A stretch of 64,000 nt of DNA. Source: Labedella phragmitis (GTDB lineage: Bacteria > Actinomycetota > Actinomycetes > Actinomycetales > Microbacteriaceae). The position numbers and the translations under genes are program-made. This document shows, one piece after another, positions 9,024 to 19,367 of this stretch. Below the pieces are notes generated by a model, which saw only the letters and a program-made list of their open reading frames with translations, was not told the DNA's origin and did no database searches. The DNA lies in contig NZ_RZNB01000007.1 in NCBI RefSeq assembly GCF_004078635.1, forward strand, positions 154,590 to 218,589, read 5' to 3'. The number at the start of each line of letters is the position of its first letter. Position 1 is the first letter of the stretch.

Positions 9024-10365
9024 GGACCCTCTCCCAGTCGGTGACGGCGGCGTCGAAGGCGGTCTGCTCGACGCGAGCGGCGTTCAGGTAGTGTTCGACG
9101 ACGTCGTCGCCGAACGCCTCTCGAGCCACGGAGGAGGCGCCGAAGAGTGCAGCGGCATCCCGCAGCGTCGACGGCACCCGGTCGGCGTCGCTCTCGTACG
9201 CGTTGCCCGCGAGGGGCTCACCGAGCTCGAGCTGCTGGTCGATCCCGTGCAGTCCTCCGGCGATGAGCGCCGCGACGGCGAGGTACTGATTGACGTCACC
9301 GCCCGGCACGCGGTTCTCCATCCGCATCGACGGCCCGTGCCCGACGACGCGAACCGCACAGGTGCGGTTGTCGAAGCCCCACGCGACGGCGGTGGGGGCG
9401 AAGCTCCCGTCGGCGAACCGCTTGTAGGAGTTGATGTTGGGTGCGAGGAAGAGGGTCAGCTCCCGCAGGGTCGCGAGCTGACCGGCGACGAAGTGCCGGA
9501 ACATGGCGGACATCCCGTCGGCCGCTCCGGCGTCCGCGAAGACGAACGCTCCGTCGGTGCCGCGGAGCGAGAGGTGGACATGGCAGCTGTTGCCTTCGCG
9601 CTCGTTGAACTTGGCCATGAAGGTGATGCTCTTGCCGTGGGCGTCCGCGATCTCCTTCGCCCCGTTCTTGTAGACGGAATGGTTGTCGCACGTCGCCATG
9701 GCGCCCGTGTAGCGGAAGGCGATCTCCTGCTGGCCGAGGTTGCACTCGCCCTTGACGCCCTCGCAGTACATGCCGGCCCCGTCCATGCTCACGCGGATGT
9801 CGCGGAGCAGCGGTTCCATCCGCGTGGAGGCGTGGAGAGCGTAGTCCACGTTGTAGTCGCTCGCCGGCGTGAGGTCGCGGTAGCCGCGCTTCCAGGCGTC
9901 GCGGTAGCCGTCGTCGAAGACGATGAATTCGAGTTCGGTGCCCACGTAGGGCACGAGCCCGCGTTCCGCGAGCCGCGCGATCTGGCGCGCGAGGATGCGG
10001 CGCGGGGACTGTTCGACGGGTCGTTCGTCGAGCCAGTGCAGGTCCGCCGTCACGATGGCCGTGCCGGGAAGCCACGGTGCCAGACGCAAGGTGTCGAGAT
10101 CCGGGATCATCGCCATGTCGCCGTAGCCGGTCTCCCAGCTCGACATGCTGTAGCCGCCCACAGTGTTCATCTCGACGTCGACGGCGAGGAGGTAGTTGCA
10201 GCATTCGGCGCCGTGCGTCGCGACCTCCTCGACGAACAGTCGCGCCGAGACGCGCTTGCCGACGAGTCGGCCCTGCATGTCGGTGAAAGCGACCACGACG
10301 GTGTCGATCTCGCCTCTCTCGGTCAACGCCGTGAGGCGCTCGAGGGTGAGATTGCCTGTCGTCAT
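9004..10365 (-). CDS. Glutamine-synthetase-like gamma-glutamyl-amine ligase
   Basis: 453-residue member of the GS superfamily, first gene of the operon. Visible: beta-grasp N-domain with VVVAFTDMQGRLVGKR, metal/ATP motif GTELEF, KGECNLGQQEI, the ATP-loop region KNGAKEIADAHGKSITFMAK and NSCHVHLSL. It resembles PuuA and Streptomyces GlnA3/GlnA4, which glutamylate polyamines or ethanolamine using ATP, rather than housekeeping GlnA, because it lacks the adenylylation-loop architecture and sits with puuD and ALDH. Divergent from the permease, so both likely share regulation. Confidence 0.88.
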   Translation of the reverse strand: MTTGNLTLERLTALTERGEIDTVVVAFTDMQGRLVGKRVSARLFVEEVATHGAECCNYLLAVDVEMNTVGGYSMSSWETGYGDMAMIPDLDTLRLAPWLPGTAIVTADLHWLDERPVEQSPRRILARQIARLAERGLVPYVGTELEFIVFDDGYRDAWKRGYRDLTPASDYNVDYALHASTRMEPLLRDIRVSMDGAGMYCEGVKGECNLGQQEIAFRYTGAMATCDNHSVYKNGAKEIADAHGKSITFMAKFNEREGNSCHVHLSLRGTDGAFVFADAGAADGMSAMFRHFVAGQLATLRELTLFLAPNINSYKRFADGSFAPTAVAWGFDNRTCAVRVVGHGPSMRMENRVPGGDVNQYLAVAALIAGGLHGIDQQLELGEPLAGNAYESDADRVPSTLRDAAALFGASSVAREAFGDDVVEHYLNAARVEQTAFDAAVTDWERVRGFERL

Positions 10366-10442
10366 GGCTGCTCCCGCGGTAAAGGTCGGTTGGCGTTCAT
10401 TGAAGCACACTGAGGCACGGCCCCGTGCCCCTTCTGTTACAG

Positions 10443-10477
10443 GATGTTTACATCTAAAGGTTGGTCGGCGGTACCAA
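10443..10477. promoter_or_regulatory. Two palindromes in divergent promoter region, candidate operators
   Basis: The 192-bp gap between ligase and permease genes has GATGTTTACATC (10443-10454, perfect) and TTGGT-N7-ACCAA (10461-10477, perfect). FadR-type GntR operators often use TGGT/ACCA half-sites, though usually closer together. The overlapping GTTAC-N6-TTTAC (starting about 10436) also resembles a GlnR nitrogen box. Either would make sense for amine catabolism. Confidence 0.45.
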
Positions 10478-10557
10478 TCAAGGAATAGTCTCTCGCTCAA
10501 CCGCTCCGCCTCCGCTCCACCGCAGTGCTCCCCGCCGACGAAGAGAAAGAGGACCAG

Positions 10558-12087
10558 ATGGCCGCAGCAGACAAAGTGAGCGTCTCCGGCGTCACCTACA
10601 GTCAGGCGGAAGCCGGCTACTTCGAGAAGCGCAGCCTCAAGCGCACCGCGGGTTTCTGGGGGATCTGGGGCATCGGCATCGCCGCCGTCATCTCCGGCGA
10701 CTTCTCCGGCTGGAACGGCGGACTCGCGGTCGCGGGATGGGGCGGGCTCGTCATCGCCTTCGGTCTCGTCATCGTCATGTTCCTGCTCATGATCAACAGC
10801 ATCGCGGAGATGGCGGCCGCGATGCCCCACACGGGCGGCGCCTACTCCTTCGCCCGCGCCGCGATGGGACCGTGGGGAGGCTTCGTCACGGGTTTCGCCG
10901 AGACGATCGAATACGTCATGACGACCGCCGTCGTCACCTACTTCTCCGCGCAGTACGCCGATCAGATCCTCGACACCCTCGTCGGCGTGAGCCTTCAGGA
11001 GCAGTCGATGATGTGGGTCTGGTGGCTCGTCCTCTACGCGATCTTCGTCGGGCTCAACTCCATCGGGGCCAACACGTCGTTCCGGTTCGCGATCATCGTC
11101 GCGATCATCTCCCTCGGCATCCTCCTCGTCTTCGCGGTCCTCTCGCTGACATCCGGGGCCTTCGACGTCGCCAACCTCTTCGACCAGCCAGCGCAGGAGG
11201 GCGGTTCGGCCTTCCTCCCGTTCGGATTCTGGGCCGTGATCGCCGCGATGCCCTTCGCGATGTGGTTCTTCCTGGGTATCGAGGAGCTCCCGCTCGTGGC
11301 CGAGGAGGCGCACGACCCCGAGAAGGACATCCCACGCGCGAGCATCTGGGGATTCGTGACACTCATCGTGACGGGTGGCACCGTGCTGCTCCTCAACCCG
11401 GGCGTCCTCGGAGCCGAGGCGACAGCCGGTTCGCTCGAGCCCCTTCTCGAGGGTTTCCGCTCGGTCATCCCCGCCGAGCTCGCGGCCGTCCTCTCCGCGT
11501 TCGCGCTCATCGGCCTCCTCGCCTCGCTCCAGGGCATCATGTTCGCCTACGGTCGGAACGTCTACTCCCTCTCCCGCGCCGGCTACTACCCGAAGTTCCT
11601 CTCCCTCACGGGAGCGCGCCAGACGCCGTACGTCGCGCTCATCGCCGGAGCCGTCGTCGGCTTCCTCTCGCTCTTCCTCGCGGAATACGGCGGAGCGACG
11701 GCAGGCGGCATCGTCCTCAATATCGCCGTGTGGGGGGCGGTCATCGCCTACATGCTGCAGATGGTCTCCTACGTGATCCTGCGTCGGCGCTTCCCGAACG
11801 CCCGGCGACCGTTCCGCAGCGTCTTCGGCGTCCCTGGCGCCATCGTCGCGGGCGTGCTCGCGTTCGTCATCTGGATGGGGGAGAACCTCAACCCCGCCTA
11901 CACGCCCGCGATCATCGCCGCGATCGTCGTCTACGTCGTCGCGCTCGTCCTGTTCGCATTCTTCGGCCGACGCAACCTGGTGCTGTCGCCGGAGGAGGAG
12001 TACGCGATGTCGGGAGGCCTCCACGGCGACCCCGCGACCGAGGGTTATGGGGGAGCGGTCGAGGACGAGATCCTCGGTCGGCGCTGA
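10558..12087 (+). CDS. APC-family permease, ethanolamine-permease-like
   Basis: 509-residue membrane transporter with about 12 hydrophobic segments. The N-terminal stretch AGFWGIWGIGIAAVISGDF plus GWNGGL and PHTGGAYSFARAAMGPWGG closely matches what is known of the EAT (ethanolamine) subfamily. ATG 10558 follows AAAGAGG; a GTG at 10525 is in frame but lies inside the leader. Divergent from the gamma-glutamylation operon, it would import the substrate. This permease type is the best clue that the substrate is ethanolamine rather than putrescine. Confidence 0.85.
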   Translation: MAAADKVSVSGVTYSQAEAGYFEKRSLKRTAGFWGIWGIGIAAVISGDFSGWNGGLAVAGWGGLVIAFGLVIVMFLLMINSIAEMAAAMPHTGGAYSFARAAMGPWGGFVTGFAETIEYVMTTAVVTYFSAQYADQILDTLVGVSLQEQSMMWVWWLVLYAIFVGLNSIGANTSFRFAIIVAIISLGILLVFAVLSLTSGAFDVANLFDQPAQEGGSAFLPFGFWAVIAAMPFAMWFFLGIEELPLVAEEAHDPEKDIPRASIWGFVTLIVTGGTVLLLNPGVLGAEATAGSLEPLLEGFRSVIPAELAAVLSAFALIGLLASLQGIMFAYGRNVYSLSRAGYYPKFLSLTGARQTPYVALIAGAVVGFLSLFLAEYGGATAGGIVLNIAVWGAVIAYMLQMVSYVILRRRFPNARRPFRSVFGVPGAIVAGVLAFVIWMGENLNPAYTPAIIAAIVVYVVALVLFAFFGRRNLVLSPEEEYAMSGGLHGDPATEGYGGAVEDEILGRR

Positions 12088-12097
12088 AGCGGATCCG

Positions 12098-12133
12098 GCC
12101 GGTGTGCGCCCTGGGACGGGCGGTCCGACCGGC
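12098..12133 (+). terminator. Branched hairpin after permease gene
   Basis: GCCGGT (12098-12103) pairs with ACCGGC (12128-12133) and inner CGCCC (12107-12111) with GGGCG (12118-12122). It starts 11 nt after the permease stop and precedes the secA promoter. No T-run, as is common in high-GC actinobacteria. Confidence 0.5.
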
Positions 12134-12176
12134 ACAGGGATCCGACGACTTTCAGCGTGCGGTGAGCCGCCCGGAC

Positions 12177-12182
12177 TAGCAT
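12177..12182 (+). promoter_or_regulatory. Candidate secA -10 element
   Basis: TAGCAT at 12177-12182, six bases before a GTG at 12189. Transcription from about 12189 would give secA a leader of about 82 nt and could also allow leaderless translation of an overlapping reading frame. Confidence 0.45.
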
Positions 12183-12270
12183 GGGACGGTGCGGGGCGAA
12201 GCCCTGCCCGAGAACATGCACCGGCCGACGATAGAGGTCGATGTCGACGACGCACGAGTGGAGTATGTCC

Positions 12271-15135
<2,865 letters not shown>

Positions 15136-15144
15136 CGGTTCGCA

Positions 15145-15194
15145 GCCGACGACGAAGCGGTGGTCCCTCTCGGGGCCACCGCTTCGTCGTCGGC
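15145..15194. terminator. Strong terminator after secA
   Basis: Perfect 19-bp inverted repeat: arms 15145-15163 and 15176-15194, 12-nt loop. It begins 10 nt after the secA stop and lies between secA and the convergent Rv3235-family gene, so it may act in both directions. Confidence 0.85.
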
Positions 15195-15275
15195 GGCCGT
15201 TCGACGCGAGCGCCGCGGCGGTGGAGGGGTCGCTTGATGGTGTCGCCCTGGATCGGATCCTCGCCCGCCCCCTCG

Positions 15276-15332
15276 AGCACGTGAATGGCTCTACAGCACG
15301 TGTATACCGCTACAGCACGTGGATGGCGACTG
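15276..15332. repeat. Three 19-bp tandem units spanning the stop codon of the Rv3235-family gene
   Basis: AGCACGTG recurs at 15276, 15295 and 15314, exactly 19 bp apart, with similar flanks (the last two share CTACAGCACGTG). On the minus strand the unit encodes the protein end HVL followed by TAG, so extra copies lie after the stop. Confidence 0.75.
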
Positions 15333-15807
15333 CTCGCCACCGGCGGTCGACGCCCTCGAGGCGGATCGCGATCGCTCGGCTGCGGCGCCGTGAATGTGCG
15401 ACGACGACACCCTCGACGATGCCGTCACGAGGGCTCGTGGCGATGACGCTGCCGATGCGGAGGACGGGACGCGCGATGGGTGTGCCTGAGAGGGATCGGG
15501 CGCGCTTCGCGAGGAGCGACCGGCGCAGGATGGTGCGGTAGACGTCCTCATTGACCCATCGAGCGAGTTGCTCGAGTTCTCGAGCACCGGCCAGCACCTC
15601 CACGACGCAACGGGCCAGGTTCTCGAGGAGCGGAGCCGGGTCGGGCAGCTCCGAGGACGGCGTCGACTGGCGTCCGAAGAAGCGGTCGATGTCGAATGGC
15701 TCGCCGCGACGAGGGCGAGCGGATGGAGCGGCGGAGCCGGTCGCGGGCGCGACGGGAGACACCGGTGGTCGGAGGCCCGACGAGCGGGCAGATGATGCAG
15801 ATGACAT
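15310..15807 (-). CDS. Rv3235-family protein of unknown function
   Basis: 165 residues. The first about 60 residues are Ser/Pro/Arg-rich and probably disordered; the conserved C-terminal part has LARCVVEVLAGARELEQLA, ARWVNEDVYRTI and a basic stretch, typical of the small Rv3235 family found near secA in actinobacteria. No signal peptide or membrane segment. ATG 15807 gives family length; the frame remains open upstream but that translation is unlike protein. Function unknown. Convergent with secA. Confidence 0.75.
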   Translation of the reverse strand: MSSASSARSSGLRPPVSPVAPATGSAAPSARPRRGEPFDIDRFFGRQSTPSSELPDPAPLLENLARCVVEVLAGARELEQLARWVNEDVYRTILRRSLLAKRARSLSGTPIARPVLRIGSVIATSPRDGIVEGVVVAHSRRRSRAIAIRLEGVDRRWRAVAIHVL

Positions 15808-16395
15808 GCAGGATCCCGATTTCCGGATGCCCGCGAGCCGCCGATCGGCGCCGATCAGCCGCGATCGATCCGGCCGACCTCGCGCCTCGGGGGCGTCGAT
15901 GGTCGTTGGGGAGCACCCTGAAGAGGCTGCTCGGCAGCTCGTCGGGGTAGGACCGTACGCTCCGCACGGGTGCGGGAGTGCGTCGGCGCTCCTCTGGAGT
16001 CGATGTGGCTGTCTGGCGTGTCGGGAAGGACCGCGGGCTCGATGTGCGTGAAGAGACAGTCCCCGCATGGCGGGGTCCGGCGAGTGGCGATCGTGCGACC
16101 GTCGCTCAACCGGTGGCAGCGCCTCGCCCCCCAAATCGGCGCGCGTCTGCATCAACTTTCGCCCCCCGTTCGGGGGTGCTGCGGCCCACGCTAGCGTATG
16201 AGCCAGACCCTCCCTGCAGAGCCCGGCTCGGGCCTGTGGAGAATATACCGACGGGCTCGAGGGGCGACAATGGTCCCCCCTCTCCCCGTATCGGGGGGTC
16301 GGCATCGACCCGGAGCCGCTTGGGGAGAAGGGCCCCGCCTCGATCACCGCCGTCGGTAGCCTGACCAGGGCGTGGGAGGGGAGGGGAGGGGATCG
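15808..16395. other. 588-bp gap with C-runs and GC hairpins, no convincing gene
   Basis: Reading frames here have no family features. Structure seen: six-C runs at 16127-16132, 16162-16167 and 16275-16280; a hairpin CCCCC-GTTC-GGGGG (16163-16176); a second C6/G6 hairpin (16275-16298). A TATACC hexamer lies at about 16245-16250 and TAGCCT at about 16357, the latter a likely promoter for the next gene. The minus-strand promoter of the Rv3235-family gene must also be here. Confidence 0.5.
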
Positions 16396-16986
16396 ATGCG
16401 ATGGGACGACCTGTTCGACGACCTCGAGAGTCAGCTCGAGCACGAGCGCGACGCGGAGGAGCGCGACGAGCGAGCCGACGAGGAGCGGGTCCGGATCGGC
16501 CGGCTGCTCCTTCGTGAACGGGTCGAAGCGCTCACCCTCGGTTCGCGCGGCAGCGCCACCATCACCCTCGAGCTCGGCTCGGAACGCCTCGTCGTTCGGC
16601 CGACGACGATCGGTCGCGACTGGGTGTCGGGTGAGACAGCCGTGGCCGGAACGCGGTCACGAGGATGCATCATCCCCGTCGCGGCGATGACGGGCGTCGT
16701 CATCCCGCCGTCAGAAGTCGCCAGAAGCCTCGGGGTCCTGCCGACGGCCGGAGCCCCCCGGGTGTCCGACCGCATCGGGTTCGCGTTCGTCCTCCGCGAC
16801 CTCTGTCGACGCCGGGTGACGACCGAGATTCACACGACCGGGGGAGTGCGGACCGGGACGATCGACCGGGTGGGGCGCGACCATCTCGACCTCGCGGTCC
16901 ACGCGCTCGGCGAGGCCCGGCGGCAGCGGAACGTGACCGATGTGCTGATTCTTCCCTTCGCCGCGGTGCGGCGGGTCATGCTCTGA
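16396..16986 (+). CDS. Hypothetical protein with acidic coiled N-terminus
   Basis: 196 residues, not recognised. It begins MRWDDLFDDLESQLEHERD followed by an Asp/Glu/Arg-rich helical stretch (to about 45), then two beta-rich segments: TITLELGSERLVVRPTTIG with DWVSGE, and TTGGVRTGTIDRVGRDHLDL. The second resembles an Sm/LSm-like strand order, but this is only visual. No signal or membrane segment. ATG 16396 follows a GGGGAGGGG site; a GTG at 16372 is in frame. The opening motif looks familiar from Microbacteriaceae hypothetical proteins. Confidence 0.8.
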   Translation: MRWDDLFDDLESQLEHERDAEERDERADEERVRIGRLLLRERVEALTLGSRGSATITLELGSERLVVRPTTIGRDWVSGETAVAGTRSRGCIIPVAAMTGVVIPPSEVARSLGVLPTAGAPRVSDRIGFAFVLRDLCRRRVTTEIHTTGGVRTGTIDRVGRDHLDLAVHALGEARRQRNVTDVLILPFAAVRRVML

Positions 16987-17048
16987 CGTCGTCCACCGAC
17001 GCGCCGCATCCCGGTCGGCCGCTGGGGAAGCGGAGGGCGGTCCGGACC

Positions 17049-17336
17049 TCAGCGTCGGAGGGCCGAGGCGTCGCGCGAGTCGGCGATGTCCACGACGCTC
17101 GCGTTCGCGATCTCGCGCCAGAGTCCCATGCGCCTCGACTCCTCGTACTTGCCGGCGATGAAACCCTCGAGCGCCGTTCGTTCGATCCGCCAGCGCCGAG
17201 GGCGTCCCACGCGGATGGCCGGAAGCTCCGCCGTCCTGACGAGTTCGAGCACCTCCTCGGACGAGATGTTCAGGATCTCCGAGGCATCGACGACGGTCAG
17301 GAATCGACCGATCGAGTCTGGGGATACCTGGTCCAT
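17049..17336 (-). CDS. Small excisionase/BldC-like helix-turn-helix protein
   Basis: 95 residues. MerR-like winged helix of the excisionase type: FLTVVDASEILNISSEEVLELV, then LPAIRVGRPRRWRIERTALEGFI, followed by a short C-terminal helix. The V-G-x-x-R-R-W-R-I motif is characteristic of the BldC/AlpA/Xis group. No phage or integrase gene is nearby, so a chromosomal regulator is more likely than a true excisionase. ATG 17336 chosen for the fold boundary. Divergent from the SAF-domain gene. Confidence 0.8.
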   Translation of the reverse strand: MDQVSPDSIGRFLTVVDASEILNISSEEVLELVRTAELPAIRVGRPRRWRIERTALEGFIAGKYEESRRMGLWREIANASVVDIADSRDASALRR

Positions 17337-17460
17337 GCCTCCCAGTATGGAGCGGTGGGCCGCACGAGGCGGGGCTTGTGGATAACATTCGGCCCGCAGG
17401 ACCGGCCCTTGGCACGATGGCTCCGGCGCGGGGGACGTGCCGGGACGGGGGACCGGAATC

Positions 17461-18096
17461 ATGAGTGCGCGACCACCGAAGAGAAGACGGTTTCCGCGAT
17501 CCGTCGACGTCCGACTCCTGGTCGGCATCGTCCTCGTCGCGGCGTCGATCGGCGGCGTCTGGGCCGTCGTCGCCGCAGCCGACCGATCGGTTCCCGTGTA
17601 CGCCGCGGCCTCCACCATCGTCGCGGGTGACGCCGTCGGGAAGGACGACTTCGTCGTCGAACAGGTGTCGCTCGGGCGGGCGGGCGATCTCTACGCTGCT
17701 CCCGGCAGTCTCGGCGACGGGCTCGTGGCCACGCGGACGGTCCTCGCAGGCGAACTCATGCCACGGGAGGCGCTGTCGTCATCGCATGATCTCGCGCGAG
17801 CGCCGGTCGTCGTGACGGTCGCGGGAGAACTCGCCGAACGGGTCACGGAGGGGCGGGAGGTGGATGTGTGGACCTCGAGCACGGGAGACGGCGACGAGGC
17901 CGTGGGGGCTCCGCCGTCGGTGCTCGTCTCGGGAGCGCTCGTCATGCGGATCGTGAAGGAGGAGAGCCTCGTGGCCGGGTCCTCGGAGGTATCGGTGGAG
18001 CTGTCCGTCCCGGACGGAGCCGTCGCCGTGCTCCTCGCCGCCACGGCGGCCGGTGATTCGCTCACTCTCGTGCCCGTCGACGGAGGGACGGAATGA
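17461..18096 (+). CDS. SAF-domain (CpaB/RcpC-like) membrane-anchored protein
   Basis: 211 residues: basic N-terminus, one membrane segment (about 18-42, VGIVLVAASIGGVWAVVAAA), then a SAF domain (YAAASTIVAGDAVGKDDF, with GLVATRTVLAGELMPREAL) and a C-terminal beta domain. CpaB proteins assemble Tad/Flp pili, but no CpaF, TadBC or pilin genes are in the window. Its stop overlaps the next gene by 4 bp, so the two proteins probably act together. Confidence 0.82.
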   Translation: MSARPPKRRRFPRSVDVRLLVGIVLVAASIGGVWAVVAAADRSVPVYAAASTIVAGDAVGKDDFVVEQVSLGRAGDLYAAPGSLGDGLVATRTVLAGELMPREALSSSHDLARAPVVVTVAGELAERVTEGREVDVWTSSTGDGDEAVGAPPSVLVSGALVMRIVKEESLVAGSSEVSVELSVPDGAVAVLLAATAAGDSLTLVPVDGGTE

Positions 18097-19358
18097 GGAT
18101 CGCGTTCGCCGTAGCTCGCCGGCTCGAGGACGCCGTGGTGGGTGCGCTCGTCGAGCGGGGCCATGACCTCGTCGCCCGCTTCAGCGAGGGTGACGACGTC
18201 GCGTCCCTCATCGGTCCGCTGCTCCCGGACGTCCTCGTGGTCACGGCAGACGGGGATCGGCTGACGCGTGATGTCCTGACGGCGTGCGACGAGGCCGGTG
18301 TGCGGCTCGTCGCTCTCCTCGACGGCGAGGTGTCCCGCCGCATGGCGGCCTCGCTCGGCGTCTACGACGTCATATCGGTCGACGCCCCGATCGACGATCT
18401 CGACGAGGTCGTCGTCGGCGGTTCCGTCGCGGCGCGGTCCCGCGCGAGAGCCGGCGGCATCGTCGCCGTCTGGGGGCCGAGCGGTGCTCCGGGTCGCACG
18501 ACCATCGCCGTCACGATCGCCCACGAACTCGCACGCACGGGAGCTACCGTCGCCCTCGTGGACGCCGACACCGTGGGAGCATCCATCGCCCCGGCGCTCG
18601 GGATGCTCGACGAGGCGCCGGGGCTCGCGGCCGCGTGTCGGCTCGCCGGACACGACGCCCTCACGCCTGCCGAGCTCGACAGGGTCGCACGGGAACATCC
18701 CGTCGACGACGGTCGTTTCGCCGTGCTCACCGGGATCACCCGTGCCTCGCGCTGGCCCGAGCTCTCCGCCGACCGGATGACGACGACCCTCGCCGCGTGC
18801 CGCTCGTGGGTCGACCACGTCGTCGTCGATGTCGGGTTCTCCCTCGAGGACGACGAGGAGCTGTCGAGCGACCTCTTCGCGCCCCGTCGGAACGCGGCGA
18901 CGGTCGCCTCTCTCCGGGCCGCCGATCGTGTTGTCGCGGTCGGCGGGGCCGACCCGATCGGCGTGAGTCGGTTCATCCGGGCACACGCCGATCTGCGCGA
19001 GGTGGTCGGTCCGACGACGGTCGACGTCGTGATGAACCGGGTGAGGTCGTCGACCGTCGGCGTCGGGGCCGGACACCAGCTCCTGACGACTCTCCGGCGG
19101 TTCGCCGGTGTCGATGACGCGGTGCTGGTCCCGAACGATTCCCGGACGGCCGATGCCGCGCTCCTCGAGGCGCGTCCGATGGGGGAGGTCTCACCGCGGT
19201 CGCCGGCGATCGCCGAACTCCGTCGCTATGCACGAGCTCACCTGATCACGGCGTCCGAGCCGCCGACCGAGGGGCGCCGCGCCGCTCGGCTCGCGCACGC
19301 GGGGGAGCGGCAACGGACGTCGTGGGGCACGCCGTTCCGCCGGAAGCGCTCGGCCTAG
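18093..19358 (+). CDS. ParA/MinD-type ATPase, CpaE/TadZ-like
   Basis: 421 residues. N-terminal receiver-like domain (about 1-125; IAFAVARRLEDAVVGALVERG, LLPDVLVVTADGD), then a ParA-fold ATPase with deviant Walker A WGPSGAPGRTTIAVTIA (no signature first Lys), VALVDADTVG (switch I) and HVVVDVGFSL (Walker B). This receiver-plus-ATPase layout is that of TadZ/CpaE. Coupled to the SAF gene by ATGA overlap. No other Tad genes are near. The stop TAG lies inside the -10 of pdtaS. Confidence 0.83.
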   Translation: MRIAFAVARRLEDAVVGALVERGHDLVARFSEGDDVASLIGPLLPDVLVVTADGDRLTRDVLTACDEAGVRLVALLDGEVSRRMAASLGVYDVISVDAPIDDLDEVVVGGSVAARSRARAGGIVAVWGPSGAPGRTTIAVTIAHELARTGATVALVDADTVGASIAPALGMLDEAPGLAAACRLAGHDALTPAELDRVAREHPVDDGRFAVLTGITRASRWPELSADRMTTTLAACRSWVDHVVVDVGFSLEDDEELSSDLFAPRRNAATVASLRAADRVVAVGGADPIGVSRFIRAHADLREVVGPTTVDVVMNRVRSSTVGVGAGHQLLTTLRRFAGVDDAVLVPNDSRTADAALLEARPMGEVSPRSPAIAELRRYARAHLITASEPPTEGRRAARLAHAGERQRTSWGTPFRRKRSA

Positions 19359-19361
19359 ACT
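19356..19361 (+). promoter_or_regulatory. -10 of leaderless pdtaS, overlapping previous stop codon
   Basis: TAGACT with six bases to the GTG of pdtaS. Its first three bases are the TAG stop of the ATPase gene. Confidence 0.6.
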
Positions 19362-19367
19362 GGGACC

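Noticed and set aside
17049..17336. Excisionase of an integrated element
   Set aside because: No integrase, attachment repeats or phage genes nearby; the fold is also used by chromosomal regulators.
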